From NCBI GenBank assembly GCA_030998225.1, contig JAPYXD010000308.1, positions 4,226,001 through 4,290,000 of the forward strand: a stretch of 64,000 nucleotides of DNA. The letters run 5' to 3'. Of the stretch, positions 1 to 9,911 are shown one piece after another (the stretch's first letter is position 1; each line of letters begins with the position of its first letter). The notes beneath the pieces were generated by a model that saw only the letters and a program-made list of their open reading frames with translations, did no database searches and was not told the DNA's origin. This DNA is from Diplolepis rosae (lineage: Eukaryota > Arthropoda > Insecta > Hymenoptera > Diplolepididae). Made by a program: the position numbers and the translations under genes.

Positions 1-345
1 GACCTTTCAGCTCCGCAAGGAGCTTACCTGTACCGACCCGCAGGAAATTGCTCGCGTGAAGGAGGCCATCCGCAAGAATGGAAGGCGCAAACTCGTCGAG
101 AAATGGCAAATCAGATGGCATGGCGAGCAGACCGGGCGATGGACCTACCGCCTGATCCCGGAGCTCGCCACCTGGCTAAACAGAAAGCACGGAGAGGTCG
201 GCTTTCATTTGGCGCAAGCGCTCTCAGGCCATGGCTGTTTTAACGCGTACCTTAGGCGCTTTCAGAAAAGAGACGAGGAGATGTTTTGTCACTGCGATTC
301 CCCTGTGGTTAATGCAGAGCACGCACTCTTCGTCTGCGCAAATTT
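1..345 (+). pseudogene. R1-clade LINE, ORF2 C-terminal fragment
   Basis: The frame from about position 2 reads as the C-terminal end of the reverse transcriptase ORF of an R1-type non-LTR retrotransposon, downstream of the RT domain. It aligns almost base for base with 57059-57400, which is a longer copy of the same family. Visible motifs are LRKEL, the basic stretch KEAIRKNGRRKLVEKWQ, ALSGHGCFNAYLRRF and the first half of the cysteine/histidine cluster (C-x-C...EHALFVC). It is cut off by the window edge on the left and stops abruptly near 345, before the true ORF end, where the sequence changes to AT-rich DNA. No 3' UTR is present. It is a dead fragment. R1 elements are typical of arthropods. 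Confidence 0.85.
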
Positions 346-1440
346 TGTTTTTTTGTGAATATCTTCATTTTTCAAAAATATAAATCCGATCTTAGGAAAA
401 GACAAGTAAAGAACAAAGCAGAAGGAAATTCATTTATTTTTTATTGAATATATTCTATCGATTAAATTACATTGAATTGAATGAAAGAAGTCAGATAATT
501 TTCAGGAATTAGTTTAACATCAAATTTTTTAAATTCAAAGAAAAATACTGATGTATTTGTACAAATAATAATGTTCATTCATGTCATAATTCTGTAGATC
601 TGAAAACTAAGTTAAGATTTTATTCATCCTTTGTAAAAATTCTTTTATAACGCCTATACCTTGCACCTGCAGATAGGTGAATTTGAGATTTATAATCTGA
701 ATAGATGACGATCGGAGAGATGGTTCTTTATAATTACGATGCTGCTTTACAGTAACTGTTAAGTAGTCGTAAAAGAGCCCTTTCGCCTATCTTTCTCTCA
801 AATTCTATAAAATAACTTCAGATCAGAAGCTGGTCATTTACATTCTCTAATAAATTATTACATATTAAGAGGAATACTTTTTTTTAATTTTAATTTCCCT
901 GAGAATTGTAAATTTCTTTAAAAAATCAATTATTATTGTATCCTTATAGAGAATAATATTAATTTTGTAGCCGTATTGTATAAACGAAAATTATATTGTA
1001 TGAATATTAAACTTTCAAAATATCATCATTGATAATTTATTTCCATTTTCTGTATGTCTTCATTATTGTAATCAAGATAATGAAAGAATATTGAAAACAA
1101 TTTGTCAATAAATATGTAATAAATTTCAAAAAAAAATTGTTAATTTCAATACATTGTTCTTTTATATATATTTAATATTTATATATATTTTAATATTATA
1201 ATTATTTAATATTATACTATATATATTTAATTTTGTATTATAATATAAAATATTTTATATATATATATTATATTATAAAATTTATAATATAAAATATTTT
1301 ATGTATTATTTTATTTATATATATATATACATCTTTTAAATATATATCCGATCTTAGGAAAAGACTAGTAAAGAGCGAAGTAGAAGGAAAAGAGGTAAAA
1401 AGCTATTTTGTAAAATCTTGTCGACAAGCTAGGGTTGAAT
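346..1440. other. AT-rich intergenic or intronic DNA, no gene seen
   Basis: No coding or structured feature is recognised apart from the AT low-complexity block noted separately. The short motif 'ccgatcttaggaaaaga' occurs at about 387 and again at about 1348, flanking most of this stretch. That could mark a duplicated edge of an old insertion. Confidence 0.5.
1150..1335. repeat. AT low-complexity tract
   Basis: This is nearly pure A/T sequence with many TATATA and ATATTT runs. It is simple sequence without coding potential. Confidence 0.85.
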
Positions 1441-2020
1441 TGACGAGGACTACCTGACCCATCACGAATACAGCAGACTCACTAACACAAGTTTGGGCCT
1501 TACTCCTACAACTTACTTCTTATCCGTGAGATTTTGGCGATTTTCGAAAGTGTCGATCCCCGCGTTGGGGTTTGGAACTTTACCTACCCCTGGCGTCTTT
1601 CCCCGCAAGGTTTGGACCATTCAAACGTCCTCGATGTCTCCTCTATACCTATCTTCACTCAACGACCATACTGTGTGATCTCAAGAAGCGCGTCAATCCT
1701 GATGAACTGGATGCGACAGTCCAGGGAATTAGGGAGATGCTCACCAAGGACCTGCTGTTGGAACTGACATGTTCTAAAGAAGGCAGAGAGCGACTGGATT
1801 GCGCCTTTGAAGAAGCAATTGGAGCTAGTGGGACTGTTTGTCACCTCATACCTTGGATTGAGGTTGAGACACACATCAAGATCGAGTATCTAGGAAAATG
1901 GAGACAAATCGCCGCTATCGCTGCCTTGGTTGTGGCCACATGTTGGCGGAATGCTGGGGGCTAGACCGTAGCAGAAGTTTCTGGAGTTGCTTTCTAAACG
2001 TACCATGAATAAATTTCTGA
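1441..2020 (+). pseudogene. R1-clade LINE, ORF1 (gag-like) fragment
   Basis: The frame from about 1670 to 1870 gives LDATVQGIRE...LLLELTCSKEGRERLD...SSGTV-like text followed by LIPWIEVE. This is the conserved central part of R1/LOA-type ORF1 nucleic-acid-binding proteins. A shift of frame near 1880-1900 then gives CLGCGHMLAEC...DRSRSFW, a CCHC zinc knuckle with the usual spacing and the following aromatic/cysteine motif. ORF1 proteins bind the element RNA. The frame is broken at least once and neither end of the ORF is intact, so this is a relic. Whether it belongs to the same insertion as the ORF2 fragment at 1-345 is unlikely, because the order is reversed. Confidence 0.7.
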
Positions 2021-2148
2021 CTATTCTTGCCACGTAATCTTATTTCATAGTCAGCCATGATTTTTCTTAGGCCTTGTGCTAGTCGTTTTTACAATTTCAA
2101 CAGTAGCGTAAATATTGTATAATTTATCGAAAATAAAAAGTGACTTAC

Positions 2149-2280
2149 CCGACAAATTGGTAAGTTCTTCCTATGGATTCTGGGTCTTTTACTGCAGCTA
2201 CAATACCAGCTGCAACATCACCAACCCACACAGGTTGTTTCTCTGTCTCCTCTCCTTTTTTATATAGCGGAACACCATGA
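2149..2280 (-). CDS. NDUFA9: NDUFA9 (complex I 39 kDa subunit), internal exon
   Basis: This 132-bp exon has an acceptor ttacag immediately before T2280 and a donor GG|gtaagt at 2149/2148. It reads GVPLYKKGEETEKQPVWVGD then VAAGIVAAVKDPES...TYQFVG. That is the segment of NDUFA9 after the cofactor-binding fold (human counterpart has TVKQPVYVVDV and GKTFAFVG). The first base completes a glycine codon begun in the exon ending at 17308, and the exon ends in the same phase, two bases into a glycine codon. NDUFA9 is a nuclear-encoded accessory subunit of mitochondrial NADH dehydrogenase with a short-chain-dehydrogenase fold that binds NADPH. The next exon (PNRY...) must lie left of the window. No damage is seen. 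Confidence 0.9.
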
Positions 2281-2497
2281 CTGTAATTGAATATTTGATT
2301 CTGTTATGCTAAGAAAATTTAGATAAATAACGTATGGTACATATATGAGTAATTGTCAAATTATCCGCAAAATGTTTGAGGGCCGGTTGATCTAATCTCC
2401 TGATGAGTTTCAGATGAATTTATCGTATGTTAAATCTTATGGAATTAATTTATTTAAAACTCATCAGCAGTTAGATCATAACATAACAATGTAATTA

Positions 2498-2556
2498 CTC
2501 GTTGAGTTTGAAATTCTTGTCACTGCCTACATTATCGGAGGATCACTAATTCTTTA
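2498..2556 (-). repeat. SINE 3'-body fragment
   Basis: The reverse complement matches the 3' body of the SINE family seen at 38365-38955 and 46250-46375, with motifs AGTGAT-TCTCCGATAATGTAG and TTTCAAACTCAAC. Only this terminal part is preserved and the tRNA-like head is missing. Confidence 0.65.
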
Positions 2557-3096
2557 AATAATGTAATTAATACTTTAGTCGCTCATGCTGTCCTTTGACT
2601 TAAAGATTACTCATATGCTGGTTTACAAGCATAGGGTTTTCGGCCATTCTACGCCAAAAAACATTACAGTGATTTTATCAAGATAAAATTTTAATTTTTT
2701 CCCGAAAAATACCCACTTAACAAATTCATATTGATATTCATGTTTTTTCGAATTTCGAATTTACGGTTACTACCTTAAATTATACCACATCGTGAAATTT
2801 GTTCTTTACCACTGAGAACTGCAAAAGAATCTTATTTCTTATATCAGCTGATCACTCACGCTTTTGTCCGAAATTTAAAGGTCGTTAACTAGAAAATTCC
2901 ATAAAGCTTAGTCCTTGTGCAGTTACATGAGAAAAAAAGCGTTATAGCAATATGTTGCTAGGATGCTTTCTACTTTTGTCCGCAGTTCCATGCTTGAGCA
3001 AGACTGCAAGCAAACTATCTACTGTGATGAACACTGAAAGCGATGACAACTGCCTCTCAAGACAATGTGTAGAAGGATTCGCATTTCGGTTCACCA
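2557..3096. other. Flank of the gypsy insertion, no gene seen
   Basis: No recognised gene. The last 130 bases before the LTR (about 2960-3096) are less AT-rich and have an open frame, with text such as SKLSTVMNTESDDNC. They may be the interrupted edge of an older element into which the LTR element went. Confidence 0.35.
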
Positions 3097-3427
3097 TGTA
3101 ACAAAGTTACATAAGTGCCCCGTGGGGACAAAGCCCTGCGACCGGAATTCGGGGGAACGCGGCCCAGCATGCTTCGCGGTCGCGTGCCGTCGCCGGTTCC
3201 TTCTTCTCCCCCGATCTCGCGATGGTGATGGTCCGCGCTGTCGAGCGAGTTACGTTTCCCGCGGCATCGGTCGATTATTCATGTCGAAGTGCCTTGGTCT
3301 ACGATCCGCGGAGTGTAAATGCGCAATAAACTGATTTAATTTTAAATTAAATAAATTTAATTATTGTGTATTCCTTTCTCGGCGTCCCTCCTTCCCTTCC
3401 CTTAGTGAGCGGCCCCGGTCGCAAACT
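3097..3427 (+). repeat. 5' LTR of the gypsy element
   Basis: It begins TGTAACAAAGTTAC and ends CGGTCGCAAACT, directly abutting the primer-binding site. It is GC-rich up to an AATAAA signal near 3327, followed by an AT-rich insert and a CT-rich end. It is closely similar to 9584-9911, with scattered substitutions and a small difference in the stretch after AATAAA, so the element is not recent. Confidence 0.9.
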
Positions 3428-3438
3428 TGGCGCCCAAC
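3428..3438 (+). promoter_or_regulatory. Primer-binding site (tRNA-Lys type)
   Basis: TGGCGCCCAAC directly follows the 5' LTR. It is complementary to the 3' end of tRNA-Lys(CUU), which ends GTTGGGCGCCA. The match stops after 11 bases. Confidence 0.75.
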
Positions 3439-3625
3439 AAAAATAACCCACAAAGTCCTTCAGCCGAGAAAGCACGCATAACAATGAAAATTGCCAAGTG
3501 AAAAATTCAGTGAATAAATAAGGAAAGTGACCAAAAAAATAAATAATAGGAATAGCAGACACCACGAGTGAGTAAGATAAAAGTAAATTAATGAAATTAA
3601 GGTCAGGAAAAATAAAGAAAAAAAA

Positions 3626-5500
3626 ATGGCCAGCAAAAATCAAATAAGCGAAAATGAAAAAACAAAAGAGAAAGAGTTGGGAAATAATATAAGAAACGTA
3701 GAATCAGTAGAAATGAGAAATAAAGAGATAGAATTAGGGAAAGATAGAGAAATAGAATTAGAGGTTAGAGAGAGAGACAGCATGCCAACAAAACGGGTAC
3801 AATACCTAAAGCCACAATACGTAGCATAGAGACAATTTCAAGACCATGCGACAAAAACAGACAAAGCAAGGACACACTACAGAAACACAATGTAAACACA
3901 GGAATAATAAATAGTACCCACAAAGGCATGCTCTCTCCGAATACGGAAAATACGGTAGGTTATTGGCGGATATTAGAAGAAGAAAGCGTAGATTTAGATA
4001 GAATTAAATTCCGGGAAACAGAATTGAATTACTTAAGAAGGGAACGAGAATAAGAGAAAGGGAAATGGAAAAATTAGAAAAAGAAAGGTTAGAAATCGAA
4101 AGAATAATTGAAGAAGAGTTAGAAAGGGATAAATTAAAGCGAGACCTATACGATATAAATCAAAGGAAAGAAGAAGATAGAACATTCGAAATAGACTCGT
4201 TTATAGAAACGAATAATGAATTTTGGAAAGAAGCAGAAATACTAATTGAAAACGAAGAACAAAAAAAACGATAAATCAAAAATTCAAGAATTAACCCTAG
4301 AAATAGTCATTAAAAGATAAAATGGAACAAATCTTAAAAAGTACACAAAATAAAATTGTAGAGACGAACAACGCACAGAACATAGTTAGCCCTACAGTAG
4401 AAAGCCAAATAAAAGTAAATAGAAAGAGAATAACAAAAACGGACAAAAGGTCGGAAAACGTAAATAAAGAAGAAAACGAACAAGACCGAAATAAGTTTAA
4501 GTTGCCAACACCGGTTCCCCGAAAATTGATAAGGAACGAGATATTAACTATTCCGGAAAATAAACAAAACGAGACGCAAGCCGAAAGACACAATAACCAA
4601 AGTAGAGAAAATAATAGTCTAAGCGATGAAGTCACACAAGACGACGAAATACAGGCAATGCGAGCATCGCTCTTTCCATTCGGAATGGTCCAAACACCTT
4701 TCTAAATCATGCTAAACTGGCCGGTTAAATTCAGAAACAATATAGACGATAGCCCAACATATTTTTAAAATAATTTATCAAGATTCAAAAAAGGGTATAG
4801 AATCAACAAACAAGATATCCTAGAAAACTTAGATGCCGTCCTAATAGGAGAAGCCCAAAGTTGGTATCAGGTAAATAAAAGAAATTGGCACAACATAGAA
4901 GAGTTTATACAAGAATTCAAACAGGCCTATTTAAATGAAAAGTACAGTTAGTCGAGAAATTAGAACCACCTCCCAGCTTGGAATGGCAATTAAAAAAAGT
5001 TTACGAGAATTTAAGACTCGAATATAAAATTTACATTACAAGAAATTCATTCAAAAACTTTACATTACAAGAAATTCATTCAAAAACTTTACAGAATTAG
5101 AAATATTAGGAAGAGAATGGGAAGCTGAAATGGAAAAATCAAGACTGAAAGGACAAAAAATTGAAATAATAGATAAAAACCAGGAACAACAGCATAGTCA
5201 AGACTACGAAAATAATTATGAAAGACAGAATAACTTTAGGCATGAATTACAAAACACACAGTATAGACCACAATTCCAATCAAGGTACGCTAACAATAGC
5301 ACAAGATATTTTTATAACAAGTCAAAAAATCAAACCACATACCCACGAATTCGAGATAATGATGAATTCCTAAACAAAACAAAGTTTAACTACAACCGTA
5401 GTTTCGAATACCCAAAACCAAACAAATTTTTCGAAAGAAAGAATAACCAAACACCTGAAGACAGTAACAGACAACAAATAGAAAGCATCCCAAAATGACC
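3626..5500 (+). pseudogene. gypsy gag remnants
   Basis: Gag starts at the ATG of MASKNQ at 3626 and runs through several open pieces (3626-3829, 4065-4274, 4322-4705, 5130-5498) separated by stops and shifts. The N-terminal two thirds are highly charged, rich in E, K and R, and probably coiled coil. Around 4730-4950 the frame reads the capsid-type pattern seen in gypsy gags: a DSPTYF-like start, LIGEAQSWYQ, and IEEFIQEFKQAYL. A 29-bp stretch (tttacattacaag...) is tandemly duplicated at about 5026-5085. The region after it is rich in N, Q, R and Y. Gag would form the particle and bind element RNA. This copy is broken in at least four places. Confidence 0.75.
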
Positions 5501-5592
5501 AGAACTAACGTATAACACACAAGACGATAACCAAAAAGAAAGGAATAATAGAATCAAGGAAACAAAATAAAGAGAACGAAAATAGAACGTAA

Positions 5593-6263
5593 CAACAACC
5601 AATAAAATGTTATAATTGCAGAGGCAAAGGTCATATGCGACGGGACTGTTGGTACAGTCAGGGAAACGCAAACGAAGGCTATTAGGGGCGAGTAGTAGCC
5701 GAAGTAAATACCAAACGATATCGCCCGAATATATCGAAGCGGACAGCGACGCCCCAAACGAAACTAGATTTCACATAATAATTAAGTGGAAAGACACAAA
5801 ATATAAAATGTTAGTAGACACAGGAGCAACCCACTCCTATATTGGCAAACAATTTTTTAAACAAATAAAGGAATTGGATTACGAGGTTAAGAAACCAAAT
5901 AATGACAAGTTAATAGTAGCAAACGGCCAGCAATTACAAATAATAGGACAAGTATTGAGTCCTACTGAAGTGGGTCATGTGAAAAAATATTTGCTATTTA
6001 GAATGGTACCAGAACTAAGATCTATAGAAATCCTAGGAACAGACATGATGGAAAGGCTGGGATTAAAATTAGACTTCGAAAAGAAAATTTGGTGGCTACC
6101 AGAAAAACCACAAATTAGATATAAAATAGAAGCAAACCCAAAGAAAAACAGAGTGATATGGAACGAGGATGAAAAGGAAAGAGAACCAAGAAAGGATAGT
6201 CTAGAAGAAAGAACGAGAGTAAGAAATAAAATAAAGTTCCCTTATAAAAAGAAAATGCAGTAG
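5593..6263 (+). pseudogene. gypsy nucleocapsid zinc knuckle and aspartic protease
   Basis: A CCHC zinc knuckle, CYNCRGKGHMRRDC, is read at about 5608-5650. In a shifted frame an aspartic protease follows: the catalytic motif MLVDTGATHSYIG lies at about 5808-5848, with VANGQ and ILGTDMMERLGLKLD downstream, as expected of retropepsins. The open frame 5616-6263 (215 codons) carries the protease and a basic linker. The two parts are in different frames, either by natural frameshift or by decay, and the linker to RT has stops at 6261 and about 6410. Confidence 0.8.
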
Positions 6264-6535
6264 AAACAGCTGTCAAAGCAAAAGCCAAGCGTGGGGACAA
6301 ACGAATAGTAAATGAAATAGAGGAAGAACACGAAAAGGAAAAACAAAATAAATTCAAACTGAAAAGAGAACGAAACGAAGGAAGCAAGAATGAAAAAGTA
6401 TCGAGAGAATGAAAAGAAACAGAAAACGAAAAATGCGAGGGAATAATAGAACTAAACGAAAGTCAAGGACAACAATTAAGAAAATTAATCGAAAGAAAGG
6501 TTAACAACACAGGAATAAAACTCGAACCCACACAT

Positions 6536-7560
6536 ATGACAAAACACAAAATAGATGTACAAGGCCACGAACCAATCAAACAAAGATATTACCACGTCTC
6601 GCCCAAAATAAGAGAATATATGTACGAGGAAATTGATAAAATGTTAGAAGAGGACGTAATCAAACCTTCGAATAGCGAATGGTCAAACCCAGTAGTTATG
6701 ATCAACAAACCTACCGGAAAATATAGATTCTGCTACCTAGATGATATAATTATAGTGACAAAGAACTTCGAAGAACATTTTAAAACTTTAGAAATAGTTC
6801 TAGAGAAAATTAACCAAGCAAAACTAACGATAAATCTAGAAAAAATGCGAATTTGGATGCTCGGAAGTAAAATACTTGGGATTTGTAGTAAACGAGAAAG
6901 GACTATTGATGGACGAAGACAAAATAAAACCCATATTGGAATTCCCAACACCAAAAAATATAAAACAACTACAAAGAATTATAAGAATGACATCATGGTA
7001 CAGAAGATTCATACCAAAATTTTTGGAAATAATGGAACCCTTACACACACTATTAAGAAAAGAAATAGAATGGAAATGGGACATCGAACAAGGACAAGCA
7101 TTAGAGAAAATAAAAAAACTACTGACGACAGGACCAATACTGGCATGTCCTGACTTTCACCATCCATTCCAACTCGAAAGCGATGCAAGCGATACGGGAT
7201 TAGGAGCCATTCTAACCCAAAACATAAATAACGAAAACAATGTGATAGCATTCGCAAGCAGAAGCCTCAACGAAGCGGAAAAAAAATACTCAACATCAGA
7301 AAAGGAATGCCTGGCAGTAGTGTGGGCAATACGGAAATTCAGACCTTACCTATAAGGATATACCTTCAAAGTACTAACAGACCATATTGCTTTAAAATGG
7401 CTGCATAATTTAAAAAACCCAACGGGACGACTAGCAAGATGGGCATTGGAACTACTAGAATACGACTACAAGATAGTATAAAGAAAAGGCTCACTAAATT
7501 ATGCACCAGACGCCTTATCAAGAACAAGCGAAAAGTTAAATTCAACAGCAAATACACTAG
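6536..7560 (+). pseudogene. gypsy reverse transcriptase and RNase H, internally deleted
   Basis: The frame 6536-6840 starts with RT motifs (IKQRYYHVSP, EDVIKPSNSEWSNPVVMI, GKYRFC) and then jumps directly to the catalytic box YLDDIIIVTK. Roughly 100 residues normally between those motifs are absent, which removes the first catalytic aspartate region. A frameshift near 6845 leads to the frame 6876-7355 with GFVVNEKGL, SWYRRFIPKF and the RNase H start (LESDASDTGLGAIL, YSTSEKECLAVVWA). A TAA at 7353 is followed in the same frame by [10 protein letters not shown], another TAA near 7481, and YAPDALSR. The enzyme would copy element RNA to DNA. This one is inactive. Confidence 0.88.
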
Positions 7561-7740
7561 CGCTAATAAAAGAAACAAAAAAGAACAAAACAAGTAAAGG
7601 AAAAACCAACAGAAAACCCAAACTGGCGAATAAGAGACGACCAACTTTATTTCTTCAGACCAGATCCGTTAAAATCAAGCTTGAACCTGGATAATAATCC
7701 CTGGAAACTAACAGTACCAAAGGAGCTAAGAGAGCAGGTA

Positions 7741-8782
7741 CTATGAGAAAACCATGATAATAAACAAGCAGGACACTTGGGCATGGAAAAAACATATGCA
7801 AGAATCGCAGAGAACTATTTTTGGCCAGGAATGTATAAAGAAACATTGAAATACGTGAAAGAATGCGACACATGCCAAAGAATTAAACCAAAGGTGAACA
7901 GTCAAGTAGGACTACTGGGAAAAAGAATAATCGAAGAACCATGGACTATGAACCATAGCAGCAGACATAATGGGCCCACTGCCGAGGTCAAAAGCTAAAA
8001 ACCAATATATACTTGTTTGCGTAGACATGTTCACCAAATGGGTGGAAATAATTCCAGTAAAAAACAAAGTAGCAACAACGATAGAAAAGGAATTCCACAG
8101 AAAAATCATATCGAAATGGGGAACACCAAGAATATTGTTTACAGACATCGGCAAAGAATTCGTAAACAGAATCATGGTGAAGTTAACACAAAACTTCGGA
8201 ATACGACATTCGAAAACACCACGATACCACCCACAATCAAACCCAACAGAAAGATGTAACAGATCAATAAAAACAGCGATCAAAGCGTACCTTGAAAAAG
8301 ACCATAGAGAATGGGATGAAAATTTGGAAGACCTACAATTCGCGCTAAATACAAGTAAACATGCGTCAACAGGTTTCACACCAGCATTCTTAAACTTCGG
8401 AAGGGAATTAGAACCAATACAGACATTAAACAAAGATTTAATAAACGCAGAAGAAGTAGAATCACAGGAAATAGGTAAATGGGTAGAAAGACTAAATAGA
8501 TTAAAAATAATAGAAGACGAAGTACAAAAAAATTTTGAATTAGCAAATGAAAGACAGGCAAAATATTATAATTTAAGACGTAGACCAATTATCTACGAGA
8601 TTGGGGAACAGGTGCTAAGAAGCGAAAAGACGCTGTCAAATAAAGCAGATAATATAGCAAAAAAGTTAAACAAAAATTTCGAAGGTCCATTTTTCATCAA
8701 AACAAAAATTTCTCCAACAATTTATGAGATAAAAAAACAAAAAGGGCAAGTCACTTGGCAATTGGAACGTAAAAGACATTAA
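7741..8782 (+). pseudogene. gypsy integrase
   Basis: The first part (7777-7960) has the N-terminal HHCC zinc-binding domain, with HLGMEKT, ENYFWPGM and CDTCQRIK. After a frameshift near 7960 the frame 7970-8782 has the catalytic core with all three acidic residues visible: VCVDMFTKW, LFTDIGKEF and PTERCNRSIK (DD35E type). WDENLEDLQFALNTS and a C-terminal region with GPFFIKTKISPTIYEI follow. An in-frame TGA lies at about 7743. Integrase would insert the cDNA. The core is open over 270 codons, the best preserved part of the element. Confidence 0.88.
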
Positions 8783-8886
8783 AAAATATATAGAAAAGAC
8801 TAAACAGACAAATAGAAACACACATAGAGTAGTAAAATGACAAAACCGATACAGAGACACAACAGAAATAATCATGTAAACAGATT

Positions 8887-9350
8887 ATGGAGCAGAAACC
8901 AAAACTAAAATGTAAGCAGTGCTACCGAGAGATAACGGTCGTGGAATTCCAAGAAGAAATCCTAAAGATAATAAAAGAAACAAGAAAGAGATGGGGAATA
9001 AGGAGTTATGAAGAGGAAAAGCAAGAATGGGAAGAAAAGAGGAAACAAGAAGAAGACTTTGTAAGGTGGAAAAAAGAGAAGCTACAAAGAACATACATTA
9101 ATGAAATAGAAGAAGAAGACAAGAAAAGAAAACAAGGAAAAAACGAAAGAGAATGGAAGAAACAAAGAGAAGAACTTAGAAGATGGGAAGAAAAATAAGA
9201 ACAGGAAGAAGAAAACAAAAAATTTAAAAGAACACAGAGCGAATTAAAAGAAAACAAGAAAGTAAAAGTCGCAGACAAGAAAGAAAAGGACAACGACAGC
9301 GACACAGAATCAGATGATTCAACGCAAACAGTAGTATATAAAGGAAAATA
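8887..9350 (+). pseudogene. Extra 3' ORF of the gypsy element, charged coiled-coil protein
   Basis: An open frame starts at MEQKPKLKCKQCYRE and runs to a stop at 9196-9198. It then continues in the same frame to 9350 (ending VVYKGK), giving about 154 codons with one internal stop. It is dominated by E, K and R with regularly spaced W and L, the pattern of a long coiled coil, and begins with a C-x-x-C pair. It lies between integrase and the polypurine tract, where env sits in errantiviruses, but it has no signal peptide, membrane segment or furin site, so it is not env. I do not recognise the family. It resembles the charged N-terminal gag of the same element in composition. Confidence 0.5.
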
Positions 9351-9569
9351 AAGACTAAAGTTAAGAAATTAGAATTAGGAATATACTTTTAAGAAACTTA
9401 TTATTTGATTTAATAGATATAATCATCAAGAAAAAATATATTTTTGTTATTTATTTAAAATGTATAATTATAGAAAATGTCTTTTTGGGTTTCGGTCAAC
9501 GCCATACAAAAAAATACAAACAAACAAACAAACAAAAAACAGAAGCAAAGAACAGACCGCAACCCGATT

Positions 9570-9583
9570 AGGGGGAGGGGGGT
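9570..9583 (+). promoter_or_regulatory. Polypurine tract
   Basis: A G-rich purine run (agggggaggggggt) sits immediately before the TG start of the 3' LTR, which is the priming site for plus-strand synthesis in LTR retrotransposons. Confidence 0.75.
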
Positions 9584-9911
9584 TGTAACAAAGTTACATA
9601 AGTGCCCCGTGGGGACACAGCCCTGCGACCGGAATTCGGGGGAACGCGACCCGGCATGCTTTGCGGTCGCGTGCCGTCGCCGGTTCCTCCTTCTCCCCCG
9701 ATCTCGCGATGGTGATGGTCAGCGCTGTCGAGCGAGTTACGTTTCCCGCGGCATCGGTCGATTATTCATGTCGACGTGCCTTGGTCTACGATCCACGGAG
9801 TGTAAATGCGCAATAAACTGATTAGTTGGTAAATGCTCGTTTAATTTTTGTGTATTCCTTTCTCGGCATCCCTCCTTCCCTTCCCTTAGTGAGCGACCCC
9901 GGTCGCAAACT
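9584..9911 (+). repeat. 3' LTR of the gypsy element
   Basis: It is 328 bp, starts TGTAACAAAG and ends GGTCGCAAACT, matching the 5' LTR apart from scattered substitutions and a different short stretch after AATAAA at about 9813. Confidence 0.9.

Larger units (their letters stand above)
3097..9911 (+). mobile_element. Ty3/gypsy LTR retrotransposon, decayed
   Basis: This is a 6.8-kb element with two LTRs (331 and 328 bp), a primer-binding site, gag, protease, RT-RNase H, integrase, an extra 3' ORF and a polypurine tract, in that order. All frames are interrupted by stops and shifts, and the RT has lost an internal segment, so it cannot move on its own. The plus strand of the internal region is extremely A-rich while the LTRs are GC-rich. 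It lies in an intron of NDUFA9, antisense to the gene. The flanking bases (CACCA left, CATTA right) do not make a clean target duplication. This is either divergence or recombination between two copies. The domain order PR-RT-RH-IN identifies Ty3/gypsy, and no env was recognised. Confidence 0.9.

Noticed and set aside
3097..3101. Target duplication CACCA/CATTA around the gypsy element
   Set aside because: Only three of five bases agree, which is not better than chance.
3347..3643. Long minus-strand open frames across the gypsy element (here and at 4297-4635, 5390-5671, 7912-8433, 9006-9305)
   Set aside because: They are shadows of the A-rich plus-strand coding sequence. Their F/L/S-rich text comes from complementing K/E/N codons.
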